A stretch of DNA of 27,182 nucleotides from a virus, in the IMG/VR virus record IMGVR_UViG_3300020475_000653, positions 1 to 27,182 of that record. One strand, written 5' to 3'. Shown here one piece after another: positions 4,997 to 11,596 of this stretch (its first letter is position 1; every line of letters begins with the position of its first letter). A program made the position numbers and the translations under genes. Under the pieces are notes generated by a model. It did no database searches. It was not told the DNA's origin and saw only the letters and a program-made list of their open reading frames with translations.

Positions 4997-5875
4997 ATGA
5001 ACAAAAACACCCACCTTGAGCACCCCGAAGACCTTATCATTGGAGGTTTCGTGTCGGTGCTCTTTTTGTTGTATAATGAATTCAATGTTTCTCTGAAAAT
5101 CGATGGAAGTCCTGCTATTGTCTGGGGTACGGATCCTGTTACTGGCACTTTCTTCGTGGGGACGAAATCGGTATTCAACAAAAAGAAAATCAAGATCCCA
5201 CACTCTCACGAAGAGATCGATCAACATTACAAAGCACCGTTAGCAGACATACTACACGCATGTTTTGATAATCTTCCAAGAACAGAGGGAATTTATCAAG
5301 GTGACTTCATCGGGTTCGGTGGCACAGACACATTTACCCCAAACACTTTGACCTACAAATTCCCAGAGGTTATCAATCAAAATATCATTGTTGCACCGCA
5401 TACTGAGTACACAGCGACTAATGATCTTCGTGATGCAGTTTGCAAACCTCTCCAGGAACATTTCGTAGATACTGATCAAATCAAGTGGGTTCAACCTTGC
5501 GTGGATTTGGTTCGTAGAAATGACGTTTCACCACCTGTGCCATATAAGCAAAATTGGATCACAGGCACTGAGTATACCAAAATCAAAAAAGACATCAACA
5601 CACTCATCAAAAATGACATTCCTCTCACTGATTCTATTCTCACTGATATTCTCAATGATGTCCAACTCACAAACCTTTTCCAACTCGTCAGCGAAGTAAA
5701 GGAAGACCTTATGCAATCGTTTATTATTCATGATGCACCACAGGTGTTTTTGAATGGTCAACCATCACAGCATGAAGGTTTCGTGATTTGGTCAGAGTAC
5801 GGTCAATGCAAATTGGTCAACCGTTCAGAGTTTAGTGCAGCAAACTTCGCCAGAGGTGCAGTATGGGACAGTTAG
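4997..5875 (+). CDS. ligase-like nucleotidyltransferase domain protein
   Basis: A 292-residue protein with the layout of covalent nucleotidyltransferases (RNA/DNA ligase fold). Seen: KIDGSPA at 34-40 (motif I, KxDG, with Lys34 as candidate AMP-accepting lysine), FFVGTKS at 52-58, YQGDF at 100-104, HEGFVIW at 259-265 (motif IV, EGFV), and CKLVNR at 271-276 (motif V, with Lys272). The segment LEHPEDL...KIDGSPAIVWGTDP...TGTFFVGTKS resembles a T4-like phage family that I recall with KWDGAPA...GTDP, whose function is not settled. There is no added DNA-binding or OB domain. Possible roles are nucleic acid ligation, repair or nucleotidylation of another target. The frame extends to TTG 4982, but ATG 4997 fits the -10 spacing. 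It is a single-gene cassette. Confidence 0.7.
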   Translation: MNKNTHLEHPEDLIIGGFVSVLFLLYNEFNVSLKIDGSPAIVWGTDPVTGTFFVGTKSVFNKKKIKIPHSHEEIDQHYKAPLADILHACFDNLPRTEGIYQGDFIGFGGTDTFTPNTLTYKFPEVINQNIIVAPHTEYTATNDLRDAVCKPLQEHFVDTDQIKWVQPCVDLVRRNDVSPPVPYKQNWITGTEYTKIKKDINTLIKNDIPLTDSILTDILNDVQLTNLFQLVSEVKEDLMQSFIIHDAPQVFLNGQPSQHEGFVIWSEYGQCKLVNRSEFSAANFARGAVWDS

Positions 5876-5902
5876 CAAACTGACCATTTTTCCACCATTC
5901 GC

Positions 5903-5921
5903 ACTGCTTAAGCAGTATTAT
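5903..5921 (+). promoter_or_regulatory. palindrome abutting a TATTAT box
   Basis: The perfect 14-nt palindrome ACTGCTTAAGCAGT (5903-5916) ends on the first T of TATTAT (5916-5921). Its position fits an operator covering the -10 region. Unlike the other cassette junctions, no T-run terminator is seen between the stop at 5875 and this box. The downstream leader resembles that at 4510. Confidence 0.45.
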
Positions 5922-5948
5922 TAAAGAGTCAACAAACCAAAAACATTT

Positions 5949-6284
5949 ATGAGAAAGATCGAATCCCAAATGTGCTCTGCAGTTCGTTTCAAGCATGACT
6001 TCGCAAAGGATAACACCAGAGTTGAGATCGTGCAGGAGAATGACAGACCAGTCGCAGAGGTTCGTCTTCATAATAATCTCATCGCTCGCATCGGTGATGG
6101 GTTTATGCAAATCACATCAGCAGGTTGGGAGACAGTCACCACAAAATCCAGACTAAATGCTCTACTTCGTGATGGCGTGTTCAACGGCACAGGGTGTAGC
6201 ATCTTTCAGAAGGATTTCTACTGGTACATCAACACCCCAGACGGCACGGTTGATTTTGCAGATGGCATGATCATCCCAGTCTAA
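5949..6284 (+). CDS. conserved-looking hypothetical protein
   Basis: A 111-residue soluble protein. It reads as a mixed alpha/beta domain: a helical start (SAVRFKHDFAKDN), then strands (TRVEIVQEN, AEVRLHNNLIARIG), TSAGWETVTTKSRLNALL, and an aromatic strand IFQKDFYWYI near the end. This ordering recalls small bacterial and phage proteins with a HGNxIA...TTRSRLNAL signature, but I cannot name the family with certainty. The start is supported by the conserved leader shared with the gene at 4542. A terminator follows at 6295. Confidence 0.75.
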   Translation: MRKIESQMCSAVRFKHDFAKDNTRVEIVQENDRPVAEVRLHNNLIARIGDGFMQITSAGWETVTTKSRLNALLRDGVFNGTGCSIFQKDFYWYINTPDGTVDFADGMIIPV

Positions 6285-6294
6285 CAGAATAAGC

Positions 6295-6318
6295 AAAGGA
6301 CTGGCAACAGTCCTTTTT
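6295..6318 (+). terminator. rho-independent terminator with GCAA tetraloop
   Basis: AAAGGACTG-GCAA-CAGTCCTTT, 9 perfect base pairs with T-run. It closes the accessory block. TATTAT (6319-6324) follows with no gap, but no gene follows it (only an 11-codon frame at 6352), so it may be a remnant junction. Confidence 0.9.
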
Positions 6319-6380
6319 TATTATCTAAATTAACAATTAGCAGTCATATTGATGTGCCTAAATGTTAAGATTTGCGCCCG

Positions 6381-6440
6381 TATATAAAAACACCTAAGTC
6401 CCTAACCTACAAACCTTTACCATCGACCTGTATATAAAAA
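6381..6440 (+). repeat. two TATATAAAAA boxes 50 bp apart
   Basis: TATATAAAAA occurs at 6381-6390 and 6431-6440, each preceded by a C- and G-containing triplet (CCG, CTG) and followed by A/C-rich DNA. They lie between the accessory block and the structural block. They may be promoter-like A/T boxes or protein-binding sites; the function is not evident. Confidence 0.45.
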
Positions 6441-6478
6441 ACGCACTTTGAAAAAAATGCCCCAGAGAAAAATTTTCG

Positions 6479-6487
6479 TGGTATAAT
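6479..6487 (+). promoter_or_regulatory. extended -10 promoter candidate before the structural block
   Basis: TGG-TATAAT (TG at 6479-6480, TATAAT at 6482-6487) has the extended -10 form. The expected start is near 6494, with an 18-nt leader containing AGGA before ATG 6512. The same TGG-TATAAT string occurs at 10712-10720. Confidence 0.55.
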
Positions 6488-6511
6488 AAGTAGTACAGGA
6501 TCACATAAAAA

Positions 6512-6709
6512 ATGGAAGATAAATACAACATTTATGTCGTTGGAGATCTAAAGCATAATCTTGTAACTGAACAAGAGATGTTAGATATCCTTTTAGACTA
6601 TGCTGATGCATATCACGAAGATACATCTCAGCCTAGGGACATCCAAGTTGAACTCGTAAAAGAAAATGGTGAAAAAAGACTCCTCACAAAATCCAATGAA
6701 GTATCGTAA
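6512..6709 (+). CDS. small hypothetical protein at the head of the structural block
   Basis: A 65-residue acidic protein (YNIYVVGDLKHNLVTEQEMLDILLDYADAY, then VELVKENGEKRLL), probably a small alpha/beta fold. AGGA in the leader is a plausible ribosome binding site. The next gene overlaps its end. It precedes virion genes and probably shares their transcript, but nothing in it shows a structural role. Confidence 0.75.
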   Translation: MEDKYNIYVVGDLKHNLVTEQEMLDILLDYADAYHEDTSQPRDIQVELVKENGEKRLLTKSNEVS

Positions 6710-6860
6710 GGTCGGTGAAGAACAGGAAACTGATATATCTCACCTATTAGACGAGATCTTTGTAAGACTTGATATGATTGATCACAACTTGAAAGTCAAT
6801 AATAGAAAGATACAAAGTATCTACAATAATCTCAGAAATGATGACCCACTGGTAGACTAA
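6696..6860 (+). CDS. small hypothetical protein, helical
   Basis: A 54-residue protein from ATG 6696; ATG 6666 would add ten residues and a longer overlap. It contains DISHLLDEIFVRLDMIDHNL and RKIQSIYNNL, a heptad-like pattern suggesting a short coiled coil. Its TAA shares a base with the ATG of the next gene (TAATG). Possibly a small virion or chaperone component, by position only. Confidence 0.65.
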   Translation: MKYRKVGEEQETDISHLLDEIFVRLDMIDHNLKVNNRKIQSIYNNLRNDDPLVD

Positions 6861-7651
6861 TGGCATATACTACTCTCAATAAAACAGAACTTACTAAAAT
6901 AAAGATACTTGAACAGTTCTCAGAAAGCGTTACCGTATCTCTGGACAGTAATACTACATCATCTGGTGATTATATTGTAGATTGGCGATTTCAGACTACA
7001 GATAGTCTTGATGGGGTCGCAGGTTCTCCAAGTGCTAATTTCTATGTAACAAGACTTCCTGGCACTGGTTATCCCACTGATTGTGGTGGATGGACTCGGA
7101 TTTCATTGAAGTATCTAAAATTACCACAAAAGACCTATCAGCAACCTACGATTGCTAGACCTGATGTCTTAGGGATAAGGTTATCGTCTGGTGTTACCTA
7201 CCCAGAACCTACAGGGGGGTCGGGGCAAACGTCTCTCTCTGGTACAATATCTGGAGAGTATACTCGAATTGTCTTTCCTTGTGATAGAATAACTTACTTA
7301 GATAATAATTCAACGGATCCGATCATACTAACACCACCTCCTAATATCAGTAGTGTTACTCAACCTTCTCAGCAGAACTTTATGGAAGTAGTTCCTGATA
7401 AGTATGATCATATTAGTGAATTCCGTTTAGACCCTACAGAGTTTGTTGATCTGACTTATAAACTGAAAATCAATCTTATGATTGGTGGGAACCCAGAAAC
7501 AGAGTATCAAACACTAACTCATCGGTTATTACCTAATACTGATGGATCCTCTGAGATTCTTAGACATTTGATCGGTAGACAGCGTACAAAAGAGGAAATG
7601 GACGCTAAATATGAAGAGGAAGTATATGTTCCTTGGACAGGACCATCATGA
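6860..7651 (+). CDS. putative virion structural protein upstream of the spike tip
   Basis: A 263-residue protein. Much of it reads as beta strands with glycine/proline/serine loops (SVTVSLDSNTTSSGDYIVDW, GTISGEYTRIVFP), and the C-terminus is charged (RQRTKEEMDAKYEEE). It starts by TAATG overlap and its stop overlaps the ATG of the PAAR gene (ATGA at 7648-7651). The company of PAAR, gp25 and gp6 suggests a baseplate or tail component, but I recognise no T4 counterpart. No signal peptide or membrane segment. Confidence 0.75.
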   Translation: MAYTTLNKTELTKIKILEQFSESVTVSLDSNTTSSGDYIVDWRFQTTDSLDGVAGSPSANFYVTRLPGTGYPTDCGGWTRISLKYLKLPQKTYQQPTIARPDVLGIRLSSGVTYPEPTGGSGQTSLSGTISGEYTRIVFPCDRITYLDNNSTDPIILTPPPNISSVTQPSQQNFMEVVPDKYDHISEFRLDPTEFVDLTYKLKINLMIGGNPETEYQTLTHRLLPNTDGSSEILRHLIGRQRTKEEMDAKYEEEVYVPWTGPS

Positions 7652-8061
7652 GTACACCAGCAGCAACTAGAATAGGAGATGCAGACGTAGCTCATTGTTC
7701 TGGAATGACCAGAGCAGAGGGTTCTCCTACTGTGTTTGTCAATAATATACCTTGGAGTAGACAGGGAGATAAGAATACAACTCATTTATTTCCAGCACCA
7801 CCTATATGTTTACCTCATTCAGCAGCAATTGCTACAGGGTCAACTACAGTCTTTTTAGATACTGGTATGAGTCATGGTGCTTTACTCATGGGTGGAGCAA
7901 AGGATGGTGGTACAGGGAAAGGTGCTGGTAGAGTCGGAGATGCAGTTGCTGGATGTACTTCTGTCGCAGCAGGGTCTCCGAACGTATTTTGTGGTGGAGA
8001 ACCGCCAGGAATCAAGCCAGCAACTGATTTTGGACTAGAATTTGAAGAAAAAACAGTATAA
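7648..8061 (+). CDS. PAAR-repeat spike-tip protein
   Basis: A 137-residue protein with three PAAR-type repeats: GSPTVFVN at 25-32, GSTTVFLD at 64-71 and GSPNVFCG at 109-116. Nearby Cys and His residues (HC at 16-17, H46, C54, H57, H76, C103, C114) are suited to holding a metal at the tip. PAAR proteins cap the central spike of contractile tails and type VI secretion systems, as T4 gp5.4 does. ATG 7648 is chosen over TTG 7633 because it overlaps the previous stop. The next gene starts at its last base. It acts at the point of the baseplate during envelope penetration. Confidence 0.9.
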   Translation: MSTPAATRIGDADVAHCSGMTRAEGSPTVFVNNIPWSRQGDKNTTHLFPAPPICLPHSAAIATGSTTVFLDTGMSHGALLMGGAKDGGTGKGAGRVGDAVAGCTSVAAGSPNVFCGGEPPGIKPATDFGLEFEEKTV

Positions 8062-10694
8062 TGCCCATAAAAACCAGTTATAAATTCGATGTAAAGGATA
8101 AATTTACTCCTTTTGGGTTTGATGACGAAGTTACCCATATAGCAAGTTCTTGGCAAGTCTCAGATCATCAAGATTTTGGTATTTTACCCTTTGAAACGGT
8201 AATAAATGCTGATTTCAAGACAAAAGTAGACTTTTTTGCTGAAGATTACCTCCAAGGATTCAAAGATTATTGGATTAGGTGTAAATTTCACTCTTCTAAG
8301 GCGAAAGAGGGTGCAGTACCCCTGTTTGTAACTGCTAGAATGGTAAAAGGGAGCACCGAAGTGACTCTCTTGGGTAGACAAAACGAAGATAATCAACAAA
8401 TCCTCGAAGTAGAGGACTTAGAGTACTCAATTGAACCTGGAATGCGTGTAGACCTTATATCTACGGTTGCTGGTGTTACAGGTGGTATTGTTGCGCCTGA
8501 AGGTACTTTGGTTAGATCAATTGATAGAAGTACTAAAAAATTTACTTTGACACACCCTTCTACTCATAATGGAGCAGTAAATCTCAATTTGACTAGGTGT
8601 GTTGAGTCAGATTGGAGTGTAGAATGGAGATTTGACAGTAATAGAGGGTCTTGGGCTACTATTAGTATAGGAAATCAACCAACTAGTCAAACAAATACTG
8701 CTGGAGCATGTGTTACATTCACTGCTGGCAACGTTACTATCACAGATGGCACTGATTTAGAGTATATTTGGCAAGAAGAACTCCCAATGGTGGATGGAGA
8801 GACCTTTTTTGACATTGAAAACGGTGGAACTGCTCCAATTATTACAAATGCTGATACAAATGCTGTAACAATTTGTAATTTACGCTATCCAGAGGATGAT
8901 GGACGCTGTTTTAGACTAAAAGTCAAGGCAGAAACTGCTGCAGATGTATATTCTTCTACAGTTTGTATTACAGTTCTCCCTGTAAGCATTATTATCAATC
9001 AACAACCTCAAAGTCAGACTGTAGTACAAGAACCTGTTGTAACAAATGAGACAGTTCCTTGTATTGCAGTAATTGACGAAACTTCTCCAAGTCAGAGTTC
9101 ATTTGATAGTGCATGGGCTCAATTTAGAACTGCTTGGCCACTGAGACCATTTGACCTGATGTCTGTCGCTAGAGGTAATAGTTGGGGGTATAATAAGATA
9201 CCTAACAACATGAGTTCTTATCCTAACCCCTTGACAGAACATAATGTTCCTAGGTGGGGTGGAGATTGGTTCTCACTTGCTGGATTGTCAACTTACCCTC
9301 AAGGATCAACTGTAGCACTTTTTGTTGATAATTCTGGTTCAATGACCGTAAGTACGGTATCTCAAGCGATATCTATGTTTGAAAGTAAGTGTTCAGCAGC
9401 AGGAATCACTATAATTCGGGTATATGTCGGTAATGAGCGTTATATTGACCCATTTATTACTAATTTGATTGGATCTGGATCAACAACTACCTCTACTTTG
9501 GTAACTGTTCCTGCAGAATTCAGTATTCAAGCAAGTACTACTGATAGTAGCGATCTTACATACCAGTGGCAAATAAAACAAGCTGGCGAAAATACTTATT
9601 ATCCTATACAGGGTCAGACAGGAACAATAGTCTCTGGAGGATCAACAACGGTTGAAACACCACCTCCAATCTATCCTGTTGATAATATGGACATATATCG
9701 GTGTAAATTGAGTGCTACAGGAGCGTTAGATGTGTTTTCTAATGCTGCAGTACTTACAATAACCAACCAAACAGGTTATTCTAGTAGATTCAAGTATAGA
9801 TATCTGCAGAATAATCAACAGAATGGATCAGGTTTCAATTTTAATTGGACTGATGTAGATTTATCGAATGGGGTTTTTGACCTTACAACTCATGGAGTAT
9901 ATGAAGTAATTGCGGAAAATGGTAGTACTCCTATAAGTTGTGAACTTTGGGGTGCAGGAGGAGGATCTGCTGGTACGTTCCAAGGAGCAGATGGTGGATT
10001 TAGTAGTGTAAAGATGACTCTTAGGAATACTCAGCGTTATTTCTTTATTGTAGGTAAAGGTGGAAGAGCAAATACTGCAGGTGGTTTTAGTGGTGATCCT
10101 CAAACTGGTGGTGGATCAGGAGGTTCTTCTGGAGGAGCAGGAGGTGGACTTACTGGAATCTATGAAGATCATGGCAATGTAGTTTCTGGAGGAAGTGAAG
10201 CAATATTGACTTTTGCAAGAGTAGTTGCTGCAGGAGGTGGAGGTGCTTCTGTAAGGTCTCTAGGAGGGTCTGGAGGAGGTCTAAGTGGCAATAACGCATC
10301 AAACAATGGTTTAGGTGGTGGAGGTGCTATATGGGCAGGAATTGGTAATGCAAGTGCTACTCCTGGATTTGGTGGGACTGAAGGTAATGGTGGGACTGGT
10401 AGTGTAGGTATTGGTGGTGCTGGATTCAATGGCACTGCTGGTGGTGGTGGAGGATACAGAGGAGGCGGTGGTGGAGGATTTGTAGGTGTAGATCCTGCCA
10501 CTGGAGCTGGTGCTGGTGGCGGTGGATGCGGATATTACAATAACTCAGTAATATCAGCAGCAACTACTGGTGCTCGAAGTGCAGCTAATAATCCAAATTT
10601 CCTTATGCCTTATGGTGCTGGTGGACAAGCAAATGGTCAGAGTGGTCAAGGGGGAAGAATTCGCATAACAACTGCTGGTACTACCTCTCCATAG
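8061..10694 (+). CDS. mosaic adhesin-like virion protein: Ig-like, VWA, Ig-like, glycine-rich
   Basis: An 877-residue protein with apparent modules: a unique N-terminal region (1-195); an Ig-like domain at about 200-310 (ends YSSTVCITVLP); a von Willebrand A-like segment at about 415-475 with FVDNSGSM at 421-428, where Asp423-Ser425-Ser427 form the DxSxS metal-adhesion motif; a second Ig-like domain at about 480-570 (LTYQWQIKQAG, YRCKLSATG); and a glycine-rich domain from ELWGAGGG at 628 to the end. That last domain resembles the polyglycine-II-helix domains of phage adhesins and of the ALK receptor glycine-rich region. Its position, TAATG-coupled to the PAAR gene and upstream of gp25, suggests a baseplate-attached host-recognition protein. 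The VWA-like segment is short for a full domain, so it may be degenerate. Confidence 0.8.
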   Translation: MPIKTSYKFDVKDKFTPFGFDDEVTHIASSWQVSDHQDFGILPFETVINADFKTKVDFFAEDYLQGFKDYWIRCKFHSSKAKEGAVPLFVTARMVKGSTEVTLLGRQNEDNQQILEVEDLEYSIEPGMRVDLISTVAGVTGGIVAPEGTLVRSIDRSTKKFTLTHPSTHNGAVNLNLTRCVESDWSVEWRFDSNRGSWATISIGNQPTSQTNTAGACVTFTAGNVTITDGTDLEYIWQEELPMVDGETFFDIENGGTAPIITNADTNAVTICNLRYPEDDGRCFRLKVKAETAADVYSSTVCITVLPVSIIINQQPQSQTVVQEPVVTNETVPCIAVIDETSPSQSSFDSAWAQFRTAWPLRPFDLMSVARGNSWGYNKIPNNMSSYPNPLTEHNVPRWGGDWFSLAGLSTYPQGSTVALFVDNSGSMTVSTVSQAISMFESKCSAAGITIIRVYVGNERYIDPFITNLIGSGSTTTSTLVTVPAEFSIQASTTDSSDLTYQWQIKQAGENTYYPIQGQTGTIVSGGSTTVETPPPIYPVDNMDIYRCKLSATGALDVFSNAAVLTITNQTGYSSRFKYRYLQNNQQNGSGFNFNWTDVDLSNGVFDLTTHGVYEVIAENGSTPISCELWGAGGGSAGTFQGADGGFSSVKMTLRNTQRYFFIVGKGGRANTAGGFSGDPQTGGGSGGSSGGAGGGLTGIYEDHGNVVSGGSEAILTFARVVAAGGGGASVRSLGGSGGGLSGNNASNNGLGGGGAIWAGIGNASATPGFGGTEGNGGTGSVGIGGAGFNGTAGGGGGYRGGGGGGFVGVDPATGAGAGGGGCGYYNNSVISAATTGARSAANNPNFLMPYGAGGQANGQSGQGGRIRITTAGTTSP

Positions 10695-10711
10695 ACAAAT
10701 ACTCAACAAAC

Positions 10712-10720
10712 TGGTATAAT
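10712..10720 (+). promoter_or_regulatory. extended -10 promoter candidate
   Basis: TGG-TATAAT with TATAAT at 10715-10720. The expected start is near 10727, giving a leader of about 17 nt before ATG 10744. It has the same extended -10 form as at 6479-6487, and no -35 is seen. Confidence 0.5.
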
Positions 10721-10743
10721 ATCGGTACGTTCGATCCATTACA

Positions 10744-10896
10744 ATGGCTGTCAAGACTAAACAAGGTGCATGGGGTTCCTCAGAGTACGTTGAGTCTATT
10801 CCTAAGAAAACAAGACAGGGAAGAGGTAAGCATACAAAATATACTGCGACTTCACGCAACAAGGCTAAAAAGAGATCAAGAGGTCAAGGAAAGTAA
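10744..10896 (+). CDS. small basic conserved cyanophage-type protein
   Basis: A 50-residue protein, MAVKTKQGAWGSSEYVES at the start and a C-terminal half full of Lys/Arg/Gly (KKTRQGRGKHTKY, RNKAKKRSRGQGK). I recall nearly identical short proteins in many T4-like cyanophage genomes, with no assigned function. The basic, glycine-rich character suggests nucleic-acid or capsid interaction. It has its own promoter candidate and is too short for most gene finders. It lies between virion genes. Confidence 0.85.
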   Translation: MAVKTKQGAWGSSEYVESIPKKTRQGRGKHTKYTATSRNKAKKRSRGQGK

Positions 10897-10902
10897 TAAA
10901 TA
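10895..10902 (+). promoter_or_regulatory. T4-late-promoter-like box
   Basis: AATAAATA matches the T4 late consensus TATAAATA at 7 of 8 bases and overlaps the stop of the preceding small gene. It precedes the gene at 10927 by 24 nt. Such boxes are used by phage sigma factor gp55 in T4. Confidence 0.4.
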
Positions 10903-10926
10903 CTACATTATACCGAGGACTAAACG

Positions 10927-11136
10927 ATGGGAATGACTACATCTGCGTTGAACGGTGGTGATAATGCAGAAGCACAGGGAACAGAAGTAAATCCTTCAGA
11001 TTATTGTCCAGAAGATTACGAACCATATGTTTCTCCCTTAGAAACGGATATACAGATGGTAATTCAATTGTTACAGGAAATTTCAGAGAAATTAGATAGA
11101 AAAGGCGACCATGAAGGGTGTTGCCACGACCATTAG
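10927..11136 (+). CDS. small protein with Cys/His C-terminus
   Basis: A 69-residue protein. It has a Gly/Asn/Glu-rich N-terminus, SDYCPEDYEPYVSPLETD, then a helix (IQMVIQLLQEISEKLDRK), and ends HEGCCHDH. The terminal cluster of His and Cys could bind a metal. CGAGGA lies upstream of the ATG. It sits between the small basic protein and gp25. I have no family name for it. Confidence 0.75.
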   Translation: MGMTTSALNGGDNAEAQGTEVNPSDYCPEDYEPYVSPLETDIQMVIQLLQEISEKLDRKGDHEGCCHDH

Positions 11137-11157
11137 AAAAATACGAGAAAGAAGCGG

Positions 11158-11165
11158 TCTAAATA
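11158..11165 (+). promoter_or_regulatory. T4-late-promoter-like box before gp25
   Basis: TCTAAATA matches TATAAATA at 7 of 8 bases and contains CTAAATA, a form I recall being proposed for cyanophage late promoters. It lies 27 nt before ATG 11193 and would drive the gp25-gp6-giant-gene run. Confidence 0.45.
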
Positions 11166-11192
11166 ATAATAATCCGACTTATAACGCCTAAT

Positions 11193-11594
11193 ATGGCGAA
11201 AGCAGACCTTCTTTCCCGATCATTCAAAGACATATCCTTTAGTTTTGATTCACACCCCAAAACTAAGGATATTTTGGTGAAAAGAAATGAAGCAGCGATA
11301 AAGTCTGCTCTAAAGCATTTAATAATGACCAATATAGGTGAAAGACCCTTTCAACCTGAACTTGGAACAAATCTCTCTAGACTTCTATTTGATAATTGCG
11401 ATTACGGAACTGCGTCCCAAATCTCTGATGAAATTACTAGAGTTATTCAGACATATGAAGAAAGAGTTGTATTGAGTCTAGTAGACGTAAATCCAATTCC
11501 AGATAATAATTCCTTTGATGTTTCTATTGAGTTTGAAATTGTCGGGATTCCACATACGCAGACAATCGAATTCTATTTGGAAAGCACTAGGTAA
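11193..11594 (+). CDS. 25: baseplate wedge protein gp25
   Basis: A 133-residue protein of the gp25/GPW family (T4 gp25 is 132 residues). The diagnostic segment GERPFQPELGTNLSRLLF is at residues 49-66, where the conserved ER-P-PE-G-L-L pattern is intact, followed by helices (ISDEITRVIQTYEERV) and C-terminal strands. In T4, gp25 sits in each baseplate wedge close to gp6 and gp53 and helps start sheath assembly. The gene is followed after 2 nt by gp6, as expected for an assembly module. Confidence 0.96.
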   Translation: MAKADLLSRSFKDISFSFDSHPKTKDILVKRNEAAIKSALKHLIMTNIGERPFQPELGTNLSRLLFDNCDYGTASQISDEITRVIQTYEERVVLSLVDVNPIPDNNSFDVSIEFEIVGIPHTQTIEFYLESTR

Positions 11595-11596
11595 TA

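Noticed and set aside
4886-5227. Minus-strand frames of 89 and 113 codons
   Set aside because: They run through the terminator at 4957 and are antisense to the conserved motif I region of the nucleotidyltransferase gene.
10169-10501. Minus-strand proline-rich frame of 110 codons
   Set aside because: It is the complement of the glycine-codon-rich tip of the plus-strand mosaic protein; GGN codons read as NCC proline codons on the other strand.
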